Positions 33,301 to 40,625 of a DNA stretch of 64,000 bases are shown in pieces. Origin of the DNA: Streptomyces sp. NBC_01591 (GTDB lineage: Bacteria; Actinomycetota; Actinomycetes; Streptomycetales; Streptomycetaceae); NCBI RefSeq assembly GCF_035918155.1, contig NZ_CP109327.1:7068001-7132000 (forward strand), read 5' to 3'. Numbering within the stretch: the first letter of the stretch is position 1; every line of letters starts with the position of its first letter. The translations under genes were made by a program, and so were the position numbers. Under the pieces are notes generated by a model. The model was not told the origin of the DNA, did no database searches, and was given only the letters and a program-made list of their open reading frames with translations.

Positions 33301-35290
33301 CACCGACCCGACCACGGGCGACACGGTGGAGCTGCCGGCCGGGGCCGTCCTGGCACGCTGCCCGTCCCCGGACCGCATCACCCGGCAGATCTGCGTGGTC
33401 GAGACCGGGGTGAGCGAGTTTCTGACCAACGCCGGTAACGCGACGTCGGGGCAGGATGCTGACTGGCAGTGGGCGCCGGACCTCTCCGGTACCTGGTACC
33501 CCATGTACGAGGTCGCCCCCAACGCGCTGTGGACCGTCACCGACCCAGCACCGAATCCGGCGCACTGGGTGTCCCCGCACGCGGACAAGGGCGTCTGCTC
33601 CCCGAACCCGGCCGCGGCACCGCATGTGACCGCGACCTGGTACACCCGCGCCTCGTGGAACCTGCCGACGGATGTCGACCCGGAGACGATTCGGATCGCC
33701 GCGACGGTCCTGAACGCGGACAACGACGTCGTGCAATGGCGCCTCAACGATGGTGGCTGGCAGCCGGTTGGCGGCGGCCAGTTCACCCCGCCGGCCTGGG
33801 GCTTCCCGCCGACCGCCGTTCCCGGTGGCCGGGCTGGGCAGAACGAAGTCATCGTCCAGGTCCTGGAGACACAGCCGCCGTCCTCGGTGCCGTGCCCGAA
33901 CGGCAACCAGGCCGGGATGATGCTCCACGTCGTGGCGACGTACGACCACGAGCCGCGCGTGTGGACGCAGGTCATCGAGGACGGCGGACGGGTCTACTAC
34001 CTCGACGAGACCGGTACCCGGCAGGACACCATCCCGGACGGGCAGCGCATCGTCCCCTGCGGCGGGGGTGACGGCGGGTGCTGCCCGACGGAGGAGTGCC
34101 GCGACACCAGCACCGTTCTGCTGTGCGACCTGGCCCCGGACTGCCAGGCCGGCATCGAGCCGACCGCGACGGACGAGCCGCACCCGGCCGCGTTCAACAA
34201 CTGGGCGCCCGGGTTGCCGGCGTCAGGGTGGTGCCTCCTCGACACCACCGGCCAGGGTGCCCCGGTATGGGCCGGTGGGTCCGCCGTCATCGGCCCTGAC
34301 TCCGCCTGCCCGGCCAGCAGCACGGGTGACACTCACCGGGTGATCGGTGTCCACCTTGCCGCAGGGTCGCCCACCCTCACGGGCACCGTCAGCGTCACGG
34401 TGTCGCTGAGGGCCACGAACAACGGGCCCAACGCCGGTTGGCAGGGCGACGGCCGGTTTGCCCTGTGGGACGCGACGGCCGCCTCCCGGCTCACGCACGT
34501 CGACGTCCCACAGAGCGCGCCCGTCGGTTCCTCGCACACGCTGACGCTCACCGCCGACGTCCCGGCGGCAGCACTCGCGACCGGTGACATCGTCGCAATC
34601 CTGGACCTGGAGACCTACCACGGCGCCGGGCCCAAGGCCTGGCTCGTCGACGAGTTCAAGTGGTCGGCCGAAGTCCCCCCGGTCGAGTGCGAGAGCCAGT
34701 TCCTTCGGACAATCGTCAAGGACTGCGCGACCGGGGCCACCGTGTCGGTGGTTGACACGACGCTGGACGGCGAGCCGTACGAGGTGACGGGCGACGTCGG
34801 CGAGTGCACCTCTTCCGCGGGCTCGTGCCCGGTCCATGTGATCGAGCAGTGCCGGTGCGATGACGCCGACGGTGACGGGGTCGGTGAGGTCGACTACGTC
34901 GAGCTGGTAGGCGTCGACACGTGCACTGGCGACCTCACGGTCATTGGCACGTACACCGAGGACATGTCGGCCCCGTACACCCCGGTCTCTCCGGTCGAGT
35001 GCGAGCCGGGAGGCGCACCGACGGCATCCGGTGTGCAGGCCCACCGCGTCGACCTCGACCCTGGGGAGACGTGGGACGCGACGGCGTGGCCGACGCTCCA
35101 GTCCGTTACGGCCGTTGCCCGGGGTACGGGCACGGTGACGACGGCGGACGGTACATCGGCCCTCGTCGCCTCAGAGTCCGTCACCTGGTCCGTTGCCCGT
35201 GACTCCGACGCGCGGCTGACCGGGCCGCTCACCGTCGCCGCGACCACGGGCACCGTCGCCGTGTCCTGGACGACGGGGGTGACCCTCTGA
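30308..35290 (+). CDS. Giant Cys-rich repeat-bearing virion protein
   Basis: 1,660 residues from ATG 30308, GGAGG upstream. At least six modules of ~45 residues follow the pattern EFLRxx...D(T/A)xLDGTTPYxPxGxVGxC, encoded near 30780, 31620, 31840, 33020, 34700 and 34890. Between them lie beta-rich domains, two with similar IRLNYAQEGPDAGQ/SLRATNNGPNAGWQ and AEVYAVVSAETW/TGDIVAILDLETY, so an internal duplication. Over 40 cysteines. Probably a head decoration, whisker or fibre protein, by position between capsid and tail genes. Confidence 0.65.
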   Translation: MPVEPVPCTVPEPEPPTPSCCAPGVASTGLCLANGTPIAVLAVTACADCGTAAAAPEMTGWLNLLTGAYTAGPPPAGTEACAGQPQQFEVGQWCDLDAEGEVIAPVLVEYEYDDNGQLIGVRTLTPGGDPYTVTGTLGICPGPVDDVEYVILCDTGTDGTVTEFLRQLTPSGDGTSTTRDTLLDGTTAYTPVGRVGTCAGSLVPCGTGTGGTPGVSGPITSGAETLSSVALARPIKPATEHEVPGMGALITGGSWHMPATKCGVSTSGEDHGLGALKLPAVPRPICDAGTVKVTIRLNYAQEGPDAGQASTGALFLMYHQPDGSAVQAGAHPFPQNTPAGSTGTREVIATIPADRLAAGEVYAVVSAETWQKSFNVPPKCKAWTFSEWSAEFAYDVTGCPELPPPPLAQLVKVCPTDPIPVTVEPGKDTEVAVLCNTDQDGTVTEFLRAYQVDSESGQVGVVADTLLDGITPYEPLGEVGVCQPEPCASTVQVLKLCDLNPDVTPNEDGKRCAVPFLRHLVDDCTGALVETRDTAMDGTTPYEPVKVVDCGSGGVPALSELLWPQTGIAEDPAGVARQDFIYTVTNPQTDEVAHVKLHASSAAPGGCGTYDPANPVFNNPTVYTLVLDDVAQQMSTFRLDLLDFDVFEGITNLSPIPSRVEGDVTWTGSTIKANQSNIMAYVYFDSPPAQIAYRYGNTGGGSACSAVRFQGMKLVPDGCCGCSANGGGQEPCRDSSSTLLCDTVAQEAVTVFDPVNRPGADGWEIVSYTGYGPGYEPEAAIPYPVPHPAGNPAYMGVRSDLSIGPGPSYASYDTAPVRWVMRKTFDAPEDGVAVVSSTTFRGDGGARVRINGQDAGMYGQWNMPATSGTAQIPVTAGPNVVEIEVRDGAGENWIQGRLDIVMTRTVQFMRRTVVDCETGATVSVVDTTLDGAPYTVVGEVGQCEPVAECCEQPPPEQRVDVETELLCIRDEASGDVLGQVVVERVYDDQTGDRLEQRLTDPTTGDTVELPAGAVLARCPSPDRITRQICVVETGVSEFLTNAGNATSGQDADWQWAPDLSGTWYPMYEVAPNALWTVTDPAPNPAHWVSPHADKGVCSPNPAAAPHVTATWYTRASWNLPTDVDPETIRIAATVLNADNDVVQWRLNDGGWQPVGGGQFTPPAWGFPPTAVPGGRAGQNEVIVQVLETQPPSSVPCPNGNQAGMMLHVVATYDHEPRVWTQVIEDGGRVYYLDETGTRQDTIPDGQRIVPCGGGDGGCCPTEECRDTSTVLLCDLAPDCQAGIEPTATDEPHPAAFNNWAPGLPASGWCLLDTTGQGAPVWAGGSAVIGPDSACPASSTGDTHRVIGVHLAAGSPTLTGTVSVTVSLRATNNGPNAGWQGDGRFALWDATAASRLTHVDVPQSAPVGSSHTLTLTADVPAAALATGDIVAILDLETYHGAGPKAWLVDEFKWSAEVPPVECESQFLRTIVKDCATGATVSVVDTTLDGEPYEVTGDVGECTSSAGSCPVHVIEQCRCDDADGDGVGEVDYVELVGVDTCTGDLTVIGTYTEDMSAPYTPVSPVECEPGGAPTASGVQAHRVDLDPGETWDATAWPTLQSVTAVARGTGTVTTADGTSALVASESVTWSVARDSDARLTGPLTVAATTGTVAVSWTTGVTL

Positions 35291-35346
35291 TGGCCGGCAC
35301 CTGGGGCACCGTCCACACCCACGCCATCGAGCCCGGAGGTAGCTGA
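35290..35346 (+). CDS. 18-codon ORF bridging two late genes
   Basis: MAGTWGTVHTHAIEPGGS. Its ATG overlaps the previous stop and its stop overlaps the next start (TGATG twice), and its codons include the GGAGG site of the glycosyltransferase gene. Likely a translational relay rather than a functional peptide. Confidence 0.35.
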   Translation: MAGTWGTVHTHAIEPGGS

Positions 35347-36362
35347 TGCGGTCGCGGGGGATGCGCGTCCTGGTGATCCTGCCGGTCTACGGGCGGGCCC
35401 TTCCGACGGGCGCATTCGTCACCAGCCGTGAGTACGTTCACGGCCTGGTGGCGGCCGGGCATGCGGTGGACGTCGTGACGACGATCAAGGAGCCCAGTGA
35501 CGTCCGTGTCGAGGCTGGGGTGCGGGTGTGGCCGCTGCGGTATTGGCGGCGCGCCGTCCAGGCTTCACGGCCGGAGCTGCTGATCTCGCACCACGGCGAC
35601 CGGAAAGCGCCCCGGATCGTGGCGCAGTCGGGGCGGGTGCCGCACCTGCTGATGGTGCACGGGATGGCTGAGGACCGTGACCTCGGGCGCCCGTCCCTGG
35701 CCTGGTTCCCGTCGCAGGCGTGCCGCGACGACTACCCCACCTACCGGGGGCGGACCCTTGTCCTTCCGCCCCCGATCGACCCGGGCCGGTACCAGGTCAC
35801 GCCCGGCAGCATGGTCACCCTGAGCGGCTCCACCACCGCGAAGGGCGCCGACGTCCTGGCCGCAGTGGCCGAGCGCATGCCTGACACCTCGTTCCTCCTG
35901 GTGCGTGCCGCCGGTCACGAGCCTGGCCCGCAGCCGCGGAACGTCACCCTCGTTGACCGCACCGATCCCCGTGACATCTACGCCCGGACCCGCGTCCTGC
36001 TGGTGCCGTCCACCACGGAGTCGTACGGCAGGGCCGGAGTCGAGGCGATGCTTTCCGGCATCCCGGTACTCGCGGCCCCACTGCCCGGCATGCGTGAAGC
36101 GCTCGGAGACGCGGCCACGTACATCCCCCGCGAGGACACCGCCCGCTGGGTGGCCGAGCTCCGCCGGCTCACCGACCCGGCGGTCTACGCCGCGGCGTCG
36201 GCCCGGTGCCGCGCCCACGCCGAAGGCCTCGACTACGCAGAGAACCTGAAGGCGTTCGAGGCGGCGTGCCGGAGTCTTCGCCCCCGGCGTACCCGACCGC
36301 CGGGTCTGGCCGTACGCCCGCCTGCAGCGCCCAGGAGCCGGCGGCGGGCAACGCCCGCGTGA
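35346..36362 (+). CDS. GT4-family glycosyltransferase in the virion operon
   Basis: 338 residues from ATG 35346. GT-B fold: MRVLVILPVYGRALPTGAF with REYVHGLVAAGHAVDVVT at the N-terminus, VTLSGSTTAKGADVLAAVAERM, and the nucleotide-sugar motif ESYGRAGVEAMLSGIPVLAA (E-x7-E). It transfers sugar from a nucleotide donor. Set among structural genes, its likeliest substrate is a virion protein. Last gene before the tail promoter element. Confidence 0.85.
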   Translation: MRSRGMRVLVILPVYGRALPTGAFVTSREYVHGLVAAGHAVDVVTTIKEPSDVRVEAGVRVWPLRYWRRAVQASRPELLISHHGDRKAPRIVAQSGRVPHLLMVHGMAEDRDLGRPSLAWFPSQACRDDYPTYRGRTLVLPPPIDPGRYQVTPGSMVTLSGSTTAKGADVLAAVAERMPDTSFLLVRAAGHEPGPQPRNVTLVDRTDPRDIYARTRVLLVPSTTESYGRAGVEAMLSGIPVLAAPLPGMREALGDAATYIPREDTARWVAELRRLTDPAVYAAASARCRAHAEGLDYAENLKAFEAACRSLRPRRTRPPGLAVRPPAAPRSRRRATPA

Positions 36363-36379
36363 CGGGAGACCCTGGCGGA

Positions 36380-36442
36380 TAGACTCGTTGTGATGCCGCT
36401 GGTTTTGGGCCGGGCCACCAACTGTTCGTTGGAGGCCAAACC
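36380..36442 (+). promoter_or_regulatory. Late promoter/leader element 2 (major tail)
   Basis: TAGACT (36380-36385) as -10, core GCTGGTTTTGGGCCGGG from 36398, then hairpin GGCC-a-CCAAC / GTTGG-a-GGCC (36413-36437) containing GGAGG. Core to GTG is 45 bases. Confidence 0.8.
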
Positions 36443-37144
36443 GTGCCAGCACCCCTCATCTCGAACGCGGCCACGGTCCGCGTAACCCGCGTCGACGGCT
36501 GCGGCCGACCCGTCTGCGGTGACGATTCCTCGTACGTAACCGAGTGTTTCGCGAGCGTCCAGCTGGCCGCGAACGTGGAGGACGGCGAGGACATCACGTT
36601 CAAGGCGGCCAATGGGCGCCAGTGTGGTTTCAAAAAGGGGTGCCCGACCCTGAATGGGTACGACCTCACGTTCACGTTCTTCCAGGCAAGTCCGGAGCTG
36701 ATCGAGCTCATGACCGGCTCCCCGGTCTACTTCGGCTACGACGGAAAGCCCATCGGCTTCGACTCCTGCTCGATCCCCTGCAAGTCCGGCTTCGCCATGG
36801 AGGTATGGACCGACGTGCTCGGTGAGGACGTCTGCGAGGACGAGGCCGCAGAGGGGGCCTGGCTGCTCTTCACGTTGCCGTGGGTCACCAACGGCATCAT
36901 CGGCGACCTGGAACTCGCGGGCGAGGCCGTGAACTTGGAGCTCACCGGCTCGACCCGGGCAGGCGGGAAGTGGGGCACAGGCCCGTACGACGTCCAGGCC
37001 CAGGACGCCGCCGGAACCCCCGGCCCGATGCTCACCCCGATCGGGTCGTCCTGCCACCGCCGGACCTTCATCACGTCCATCGAGCCGCCCGAGCCGTCCT
37101 CGACGTACATCCCGGTGATGGGCGACTTCTGCAAGGCCTCCTGA
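36443..37144 (+). CDS. Major tail protein
   Basis: 233 residues from GTG 36443. TVRVTRVDGCGRPVCGDDSSYVTECFASVQLAANVEDGEDITFKAANG, YDLTFTFFQASPELIELMTG and LLFTLPWVTNGIIGDLELAGEAVNLELTGSTRAG fit actinophage tail tube proteins. It carries its own promoter/leader. The position before the connectors is unusual. Confidence 0.8.
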   Translation: MPAPLISNAATVRVTRVDGCGRPVCGDDSSYVTECFASVQLAANVEDGEDITFKAANGRQCGFKKGCPTLNGYDLTFTFFQASPELIELMTGSPVYFGYDGKPIGFDSCSIPCKSGFAMEVWTDVLGEDVCEDEAAEGAWLLFTLPWVTNGIIGDLELAGEAVNLELTGSTRAGGKWGTGPYDVQAQDAAGTPGPMLTPIGSSCHRRTFITSIEPPEPSSTYIPVMGDFCKAS

Positions 37145-37857
37145 TGGAGCACGACATCGTCGTGCCGGTGCGGGAAGGGGCCGCCAACCGGGAGCTGCGG
37201 TACGCGCTGCGCTCCTGGTGCGCGAACCTCCCGCACCGGCAGGTGTGGATCATCGGGTACCGGCCGCCGTGGGCGACCGGCGTGCAGCACATCCCGACCC
37301 GGCAGACCGGCGGCACGAAGTACCGGAACACCACCCAGGCGGTCCGGGCCGCGATCGAACACCCGGACATCAGCGAGACGTTCATCCTGTGCAATGACGA
37401 CTTCTTCGTCATGGCCCCGCAGCAGGGGGAGCTGCCGGTGTACCACCGGGGCCCAGTGGCGGACGTCGAGGCGTACTACGCCACGCGCGGGAACGGGGCC
37501 TACCTGCGGGGCCTGCGTGAGACCCGAGACCTCCTGGTGGGCCTCGGGCACCCGGACCCGTTGTCGTACGAGCTCCATGTCCCGCTCCCTGTGGACAAGG
37601 CGGGCATGCGCGAGGCCCTGGACGCGGGCCGGCACCTGGACGTGCTGCACAAGCGGTCCGCGTACGGCGTGCTGGCGGGCATCGGCGGCGAGTACATGGC
37701 CGACGTGAAGGTTCTGACCCGGGCGCCGCGCACCTTCGACAAGACCTTGCCGTACTTGTCGACGATGCCGGACTCCTTCGCGCACGGGGCGGTCGGGCAG
37801 CACATCCGCCGTGCCTTCCCGCAGGCGTGCCGGTACGAGGGCCGGGTGAGGCGCTGA
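37144..37857 (+). CDS. Stealth-like glycosyltransferase/phosphotransferase
   Basis: 237 residues; ATG overlaps the tail protein stop. DIVVPVREGAANRELRYALRSWC, FILCNDDFFVM, HKRSAYGVLAG and FDKTLPYLSTMPDSFAHG resemble the Stealth family (sugar-phosphate transferases, CR1/CR2 NDDxF motif). The second sugar-transfer gene in the virion operon; may act with the GT4 enzyme on the tail or capsid. Confidence 0.7.
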   Translation: MEHDIVVPVREGAANRELRYALRSWCANLPHRQVWIIGYRPPWATGVQHIPTRQTGGTKYRNTTQAVRAAIEHPDISETFILCNDDFFVMAPQQGELPVYHRGPVADVEAYYATRGNGAYLRGLRETRDLLVGLGHPDPLSYELHVPLPVDKAGMREALDAGRHLDVLHKRSAYGVLAGIGGEYMADVKVLTRAPRTFDKTLPYLSTMPDSFAHGAVGQHIRRAFPQACRYEGRVRR

Positions 37858-38678
37858 TGCCGCTCCAGGTAGGACCGTGCGACCCCTGGCCCGTAGATCT
37901 GTGCTGCCAACTGCCGGAGGACCTGGACCAGGCGGTCATCGACCGGTGGACGCGGGTAGCGTCCCAGACCCTGTGGCGCCTGTCCGGGATGCGGTGGGGC
38001 CCCTGCCCGGTCACCGTCCGCCCATGCCGGCGCGCCTGCGCCGACTCCTCCCCGATCTCCTTCCAGGCCGGGGCAGGAACCGGCCCGTGGGTGCCGTACA
38101 TCGGCGAGGACGGGCAATGGCGCAACGCCTCCGTGTGCGGCTGTCCCTCGTCGGACTGCTCTTGCGGAGAGCTGTGCGAGGTGTACCTCCCGGGGCCGGT
38201 GTACGACGTCGTCGAGGTCAACGAGGGCGGCCAGATCCTCGTCCCGGGCATCGAGTACCGGGTCGACGCCCCGGGCAAACTCGTGCGCCTGGGCGGTCAG
38301 TGCTGGATGAGCTGCCAGGACATGGCCGCGCCGGAAGGGGCGCCCAACACCCTGACGGTGACGTACCGGTGGGGGCTCCCGCTCGACGACGCGGCGATCG
38401 CGGCCGTGTCGGAACTGACCTGCCAACTCATCCTGGCCTGCCTGCCTCCGGGGACCCGTGGATGCGGGGAATGCCGCCTCCCCGGCAATGTCACTCGGGT
38501 GGTACGCCGAGGCGTGGAGATCGAGATGGCCGACCCGACGCTGATCTTCACCGAGGGCCGCACCGGCCTCCCGCTCACAGACCTTTGGATTCGCACAGTT
38601 AACCCGGGCGGTCTGACCTCGCCTTCCCGGGTCTACTCACCCGATTTCCGTAGACCGAGGATCACGACGTGGCCCTGA
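37857..38678 (+). CDS. Head-tail connector (adaptor) protein
   Basis: 273 residues; ATG overlaps the previous stop. VASQTLWRLSGMRWGPCPVTVRPCR, CGELCEVYLPGPVYDVVEV and PNTLTVTYRWGLPLDDAAIAAVSELTCQLILACLPP match actinophage head-tail adaptors. 17 cysteines. Confidence 0.75.
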   Translation: MPLQVGPCDPWPVDLCCQLPEDLDQAVIDRWTRVASQTLWRLSGMRWGPCPVTVRPCRRACADSSPISFQAGAGTGPWVPYIGEDGQWRNASVCGCPSSDCSCGELCEVYLPGPVYDVVEVNEGGQILVPGIEYRVDAPGKLVRLGGQCWMSCQDMAAPEGAPNTLTVTYRWGLPLDDAAIAAVSELTCQLILACLPPGTRGCGECRLPGNVTRVVRRGVEIEMADPTLIFTEGRTGLPLTDLWIRTVNPGGLTSPSRVYSPDFRRPRITTWP

Positions 38679-39253
38679 ACCTTCTTGCCATCCATGACCT
38701 CGCGGAGACCGTGTTGGGCTGCGTGTGCGCGGCCCTGGAAGACACAGCCGCGACGGTCAAGGACCAGCCCGGATGCCCGTGCAGGGCCTGTGTCGTGCCT
38801 GGCCCGCCGGCATGGGACGGGTGCAACGACCCGTGCAGCGCAGACGGTGCCGGGGGGCAGCTCACCGTCCACGTGGCGCGGACGTTCGCCACGGGCTCGT
38901 TCCCGGCCGGTGACCGGGTCGTGGTAGGCGGCCGGAACTGCGTGCCGCCGGCCGCGACGGCGGTGGAGCTGGTGGTCACGCTGCTGCGCTGCGCCCCGAT
39001 GATGGACGAGCGTGGGTGCCCGCCCTCCTGCGAGGAGTTGGCGGTCGCGGCCCGGACCGTTCACGTGGACGCGGCCACGATCTACAACGCGCTGCTGTGC
39101 TGCCTGCCGACGACCGGGACCAGGCGCCGGGGCCCGGTGTTCGTGCTCGGTGACCAGCGGGTGCTGGAGATGGCGGGCGGGTGCATGGGTGTGGAGCAGC
39201 GGGTCACCGTGGCCCTTCCGAACTGCGGCTGCCCGACGGAGGAGTCAGCATGA
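38669..39253 (+). CDS. Cys-rich head-tail joining protein
   Basis: 194 residues from GTG 38669, overlapping the connector by 10 bases. 16 cysteines (CVCAAL, CPCRACVVP, LLCCLP, NCGCP). LAIHDLAETVLGCVCAALEDT and VELVVTLLRCAPMMDE are common to tail-completion proteins of this phage type. Confidence 0.65.
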   Translation: MALNLLAIHDLAETVLGCVCAALEDTAATVKDQPGCPCRACVVPGPPAWDGCNDPCSADGAGGQLTVHVARTFATGSFPAGDRVVVGGRNCVPPAATAVELVVTLLRCAPMMDERGCPPSCEELAVAARTVHVDAATIYNALLCCLPTTGTRRRGPVFVLGDQRVLEMAGGCMGVEQRVTVALPNCGCPTEESA

Positions 39254-39262
39254 GGAGGCCTG

Positions 39263-39640
39263 ATGAGCGTTGAGGTGACGATCGATCCCGGCAAGATCGC
39301 GAGAGTCCTGCGGCTGCGCAACGGCGTCGTTGCGCGGCGTCTGGCCGAACGCACCGCGCGGACGGCCCGGATCGCTGCCCGCGAGGCGCCCGGCAGCATG
39401 GGCGACTACATCACTTGGAAGGTGGACAACGGACCCCGCGGCCTCCAGGGCGTCATCGTCTGCGATCACCCGGCGACCCGCTACGTCCTGGACGGCACCC
39501 GGCCGCACATCATCCGCCCCCGCAGGGCGCAGGCGCTGCGCTTCCAGGTGGGCGGCAGGGTGGTGTTCGCCGCGTACGCGAGGCATCCGGGCACCAGGCC
39601 GAACAACTTCCTGGCCAGGGCACTACGCGAAGGCGCATGA
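39263..39640 (+). CDS. HK97 gp10-like tail-completion protein
   Basis: 125 residues from ATG 39263, GGAGG upstream. RTARTARIAAREAPGSMGDYITWKV, ATRYVLDGTRPHIIRPRRAQALRF and HPGTRPNNFLARALREG are hallmarks of the HK97 gp10/minor tail family at the head-tail joint. Confidence 0.85.
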   Translation: MSVEVTIDPGKIARVLRLRNGVVARRLAERTARTARIAAREAPGSMGDYITWKVDNGPRGLQGVIVCDHPATRYVLDGTRPHIIRPRRAQALRFQVGGRVVFAAYARHPGTRPNNFLARALREGA

Positions 39641-39698
39641 ATCAGTCGACGCTCCTCGCCGGTGGGGCTGTTCACGGCACCCGGCCCTAATGGGCCGA

Positions 39699-39763
39699 TA
39701 CCCTCTTCATCCACGCCGCTGGTTTTGGGCCGGGCGTTCCGCGCGGGAAGAGAAGGGCCACCC
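39699..39763 (+). promoter_or_regulatory. Late promoter/leader element 3 (tail chaperone)
   Basis: TACCCT (39699-39704) as -10, core GCTGGTTTTGGGCCGGG from 39718, only a weak 4-bp hairpin, GAAGGG ribosome site. Core to GTG is 46 bases. Confidence 0.7.
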
Positions 39764-40306
39764 GTGGCTAAGAAGCAATTCGCGCTGAACACAGAGCCCC
39801 ATGAGGCGGTAGTCGGTGAGCACACCCTGCTGTTCAAGCCGGAGGTTCTGGGCGATGAGTTCCTCGACGACTACGAGCGCTTCCAGGAGACGGTCCGGCG
39901 GCTGAGGGCCGATGCGGCGGGCGATGCGGACGAGATCGATGCTGCGGCGGCCCGGCAGTCCACTGCCGCGACGCGCGTGTTCCTGGCGGGCCTGATGCTT
40001 CCGGAGTCGGCGAGCGAGTTCGTCCGCTGGGATGTCGTCGCCGGCGGGAAGACGATCAGTTCGCACCAGGACCCTGACGAGGCGCAGGAGGCCGCCGCGA
40101 AGAAGAAGGGCGCGACGGTCAAGGATGCAGGTCTCCGGTTCCCGGACCGGATCTTGGTGGAGCTGATGGAGTGGGTTGCCGAGCTGTACGGGGGAGGCCG
40201 CCCTCCTACGTCGTCCGCCGGCTCTGCGCCAGCATCGCGGCCTCCTGGGAAGCGTGGGAGGGGAACCTCGCCCTCCAGGGCATCGACATCCACGCGTGGC
40301 CGCTGA
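39764..40306 (+). CDS. Tail assembly chaperone, short (G-type) product
   Basis: 180 residues from GTG 39764 (MAKKQFALNTEPHEAVVG). FKPEVLGDEFLDDYERFQETV and RFPDRILVELMEWVAELYGG are typical of siphophage chaperones that coat the tape measure. After residue ~144 the frame becomes low-complexity (PPTSSAGSAPASRPPGKRGRG), as expected for a non-shifted tail. The gene directly precedes the tape measure. Confidence 0.8.
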   Translation: MAKKQFALNTEPHEAVVGEHTLLFKPEVLGDEFLDDYERFQETVRRLRADAAGDADEIDAAAARQSTAATRVFLAGLMLPESASEFVRWDVVAGGKTISSHQDPDEAQEAAAKKKGATVKDAGLRFPDRILVELMEWVAELYGGGRPPTSSAGSAPASRPPGKRGRGTSPSRASTSTRGR

Positions 40307-40515
40307 GGGTCATGCTGTCCGCCGCTGAGGCGGCGTTGGAGCAGGGGGCTGCTGACGAGGCAGAGCGGCAGCGGATCAGGGCCGAGCTGTACAGACCGCC
40401 GAAGGGGGAGCAGGGCAGCCAGGCGCGGCAGGCACAGGGGATGAGTCTTGGGGCCGCGCAGGCGCTGATGGCTCAGCTGGCTGCGGAGGACGCCAGGCTC
40501 ACCGGCGGCAAGTAG
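40189..40515 (+). CDS. Tail chaperone -1 frame extension (GT-type)
   Basis: The -1 frame continues RPPSYVVRRLCASIAASWEAWEGNLALQG to a stop at 40515 and has no ribosome site of its own. The shift window is TAC GGG GGA GGC (40187-40198): P-site GGG and A-site GGA can slip back one base on a run of five G. A shift there gives a fusion of about 250 residues (144 + 106). This G/GT architecture is near-universal in long-tailed phages. Confidence 0.75.
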   Translation, partial: RGRPPSYVVRRLCASIAASWEAWEGNLALQGIDIHAWPLRVMLSAAEAALEQGAADEAERQRIRAELYRPPKGEQGSQARQAQGMSLGAAQALMAQLAAEDARLTGGK

Positions 40516-40560
40516 GGGCCGGGCGGCCTGCAGAGCCCTGGGCGGTGCGGTGCGCGCGGA

Positions 40561-40625
40561 TATGCTGGGCGCGCACCGCTGTTGGTTTTGGGCCAGGCGA
40601 ATCTACGCAGACGCGAGGTTCCGCC
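40561..40625 (+). promoter_or_regulatory. Late promoter/leader element 4 (tape measure)
   Basis: TATGCT (40561-40566) as -10, core variant GTTGGTTTTGGGCCAGG from 40581, GAGG ribosome site, no strong hairpin. Core to ATG is 45 bases. Confidence 0.7.

Noticed and set aside
30188..34183. 1,331-codon leftward open frame
   Set aside because: Shadow of the giant structural gene: wobble-position G+C keeps the opposite frame open; no ribosome site, Arg/Gly/Asp-biased content.
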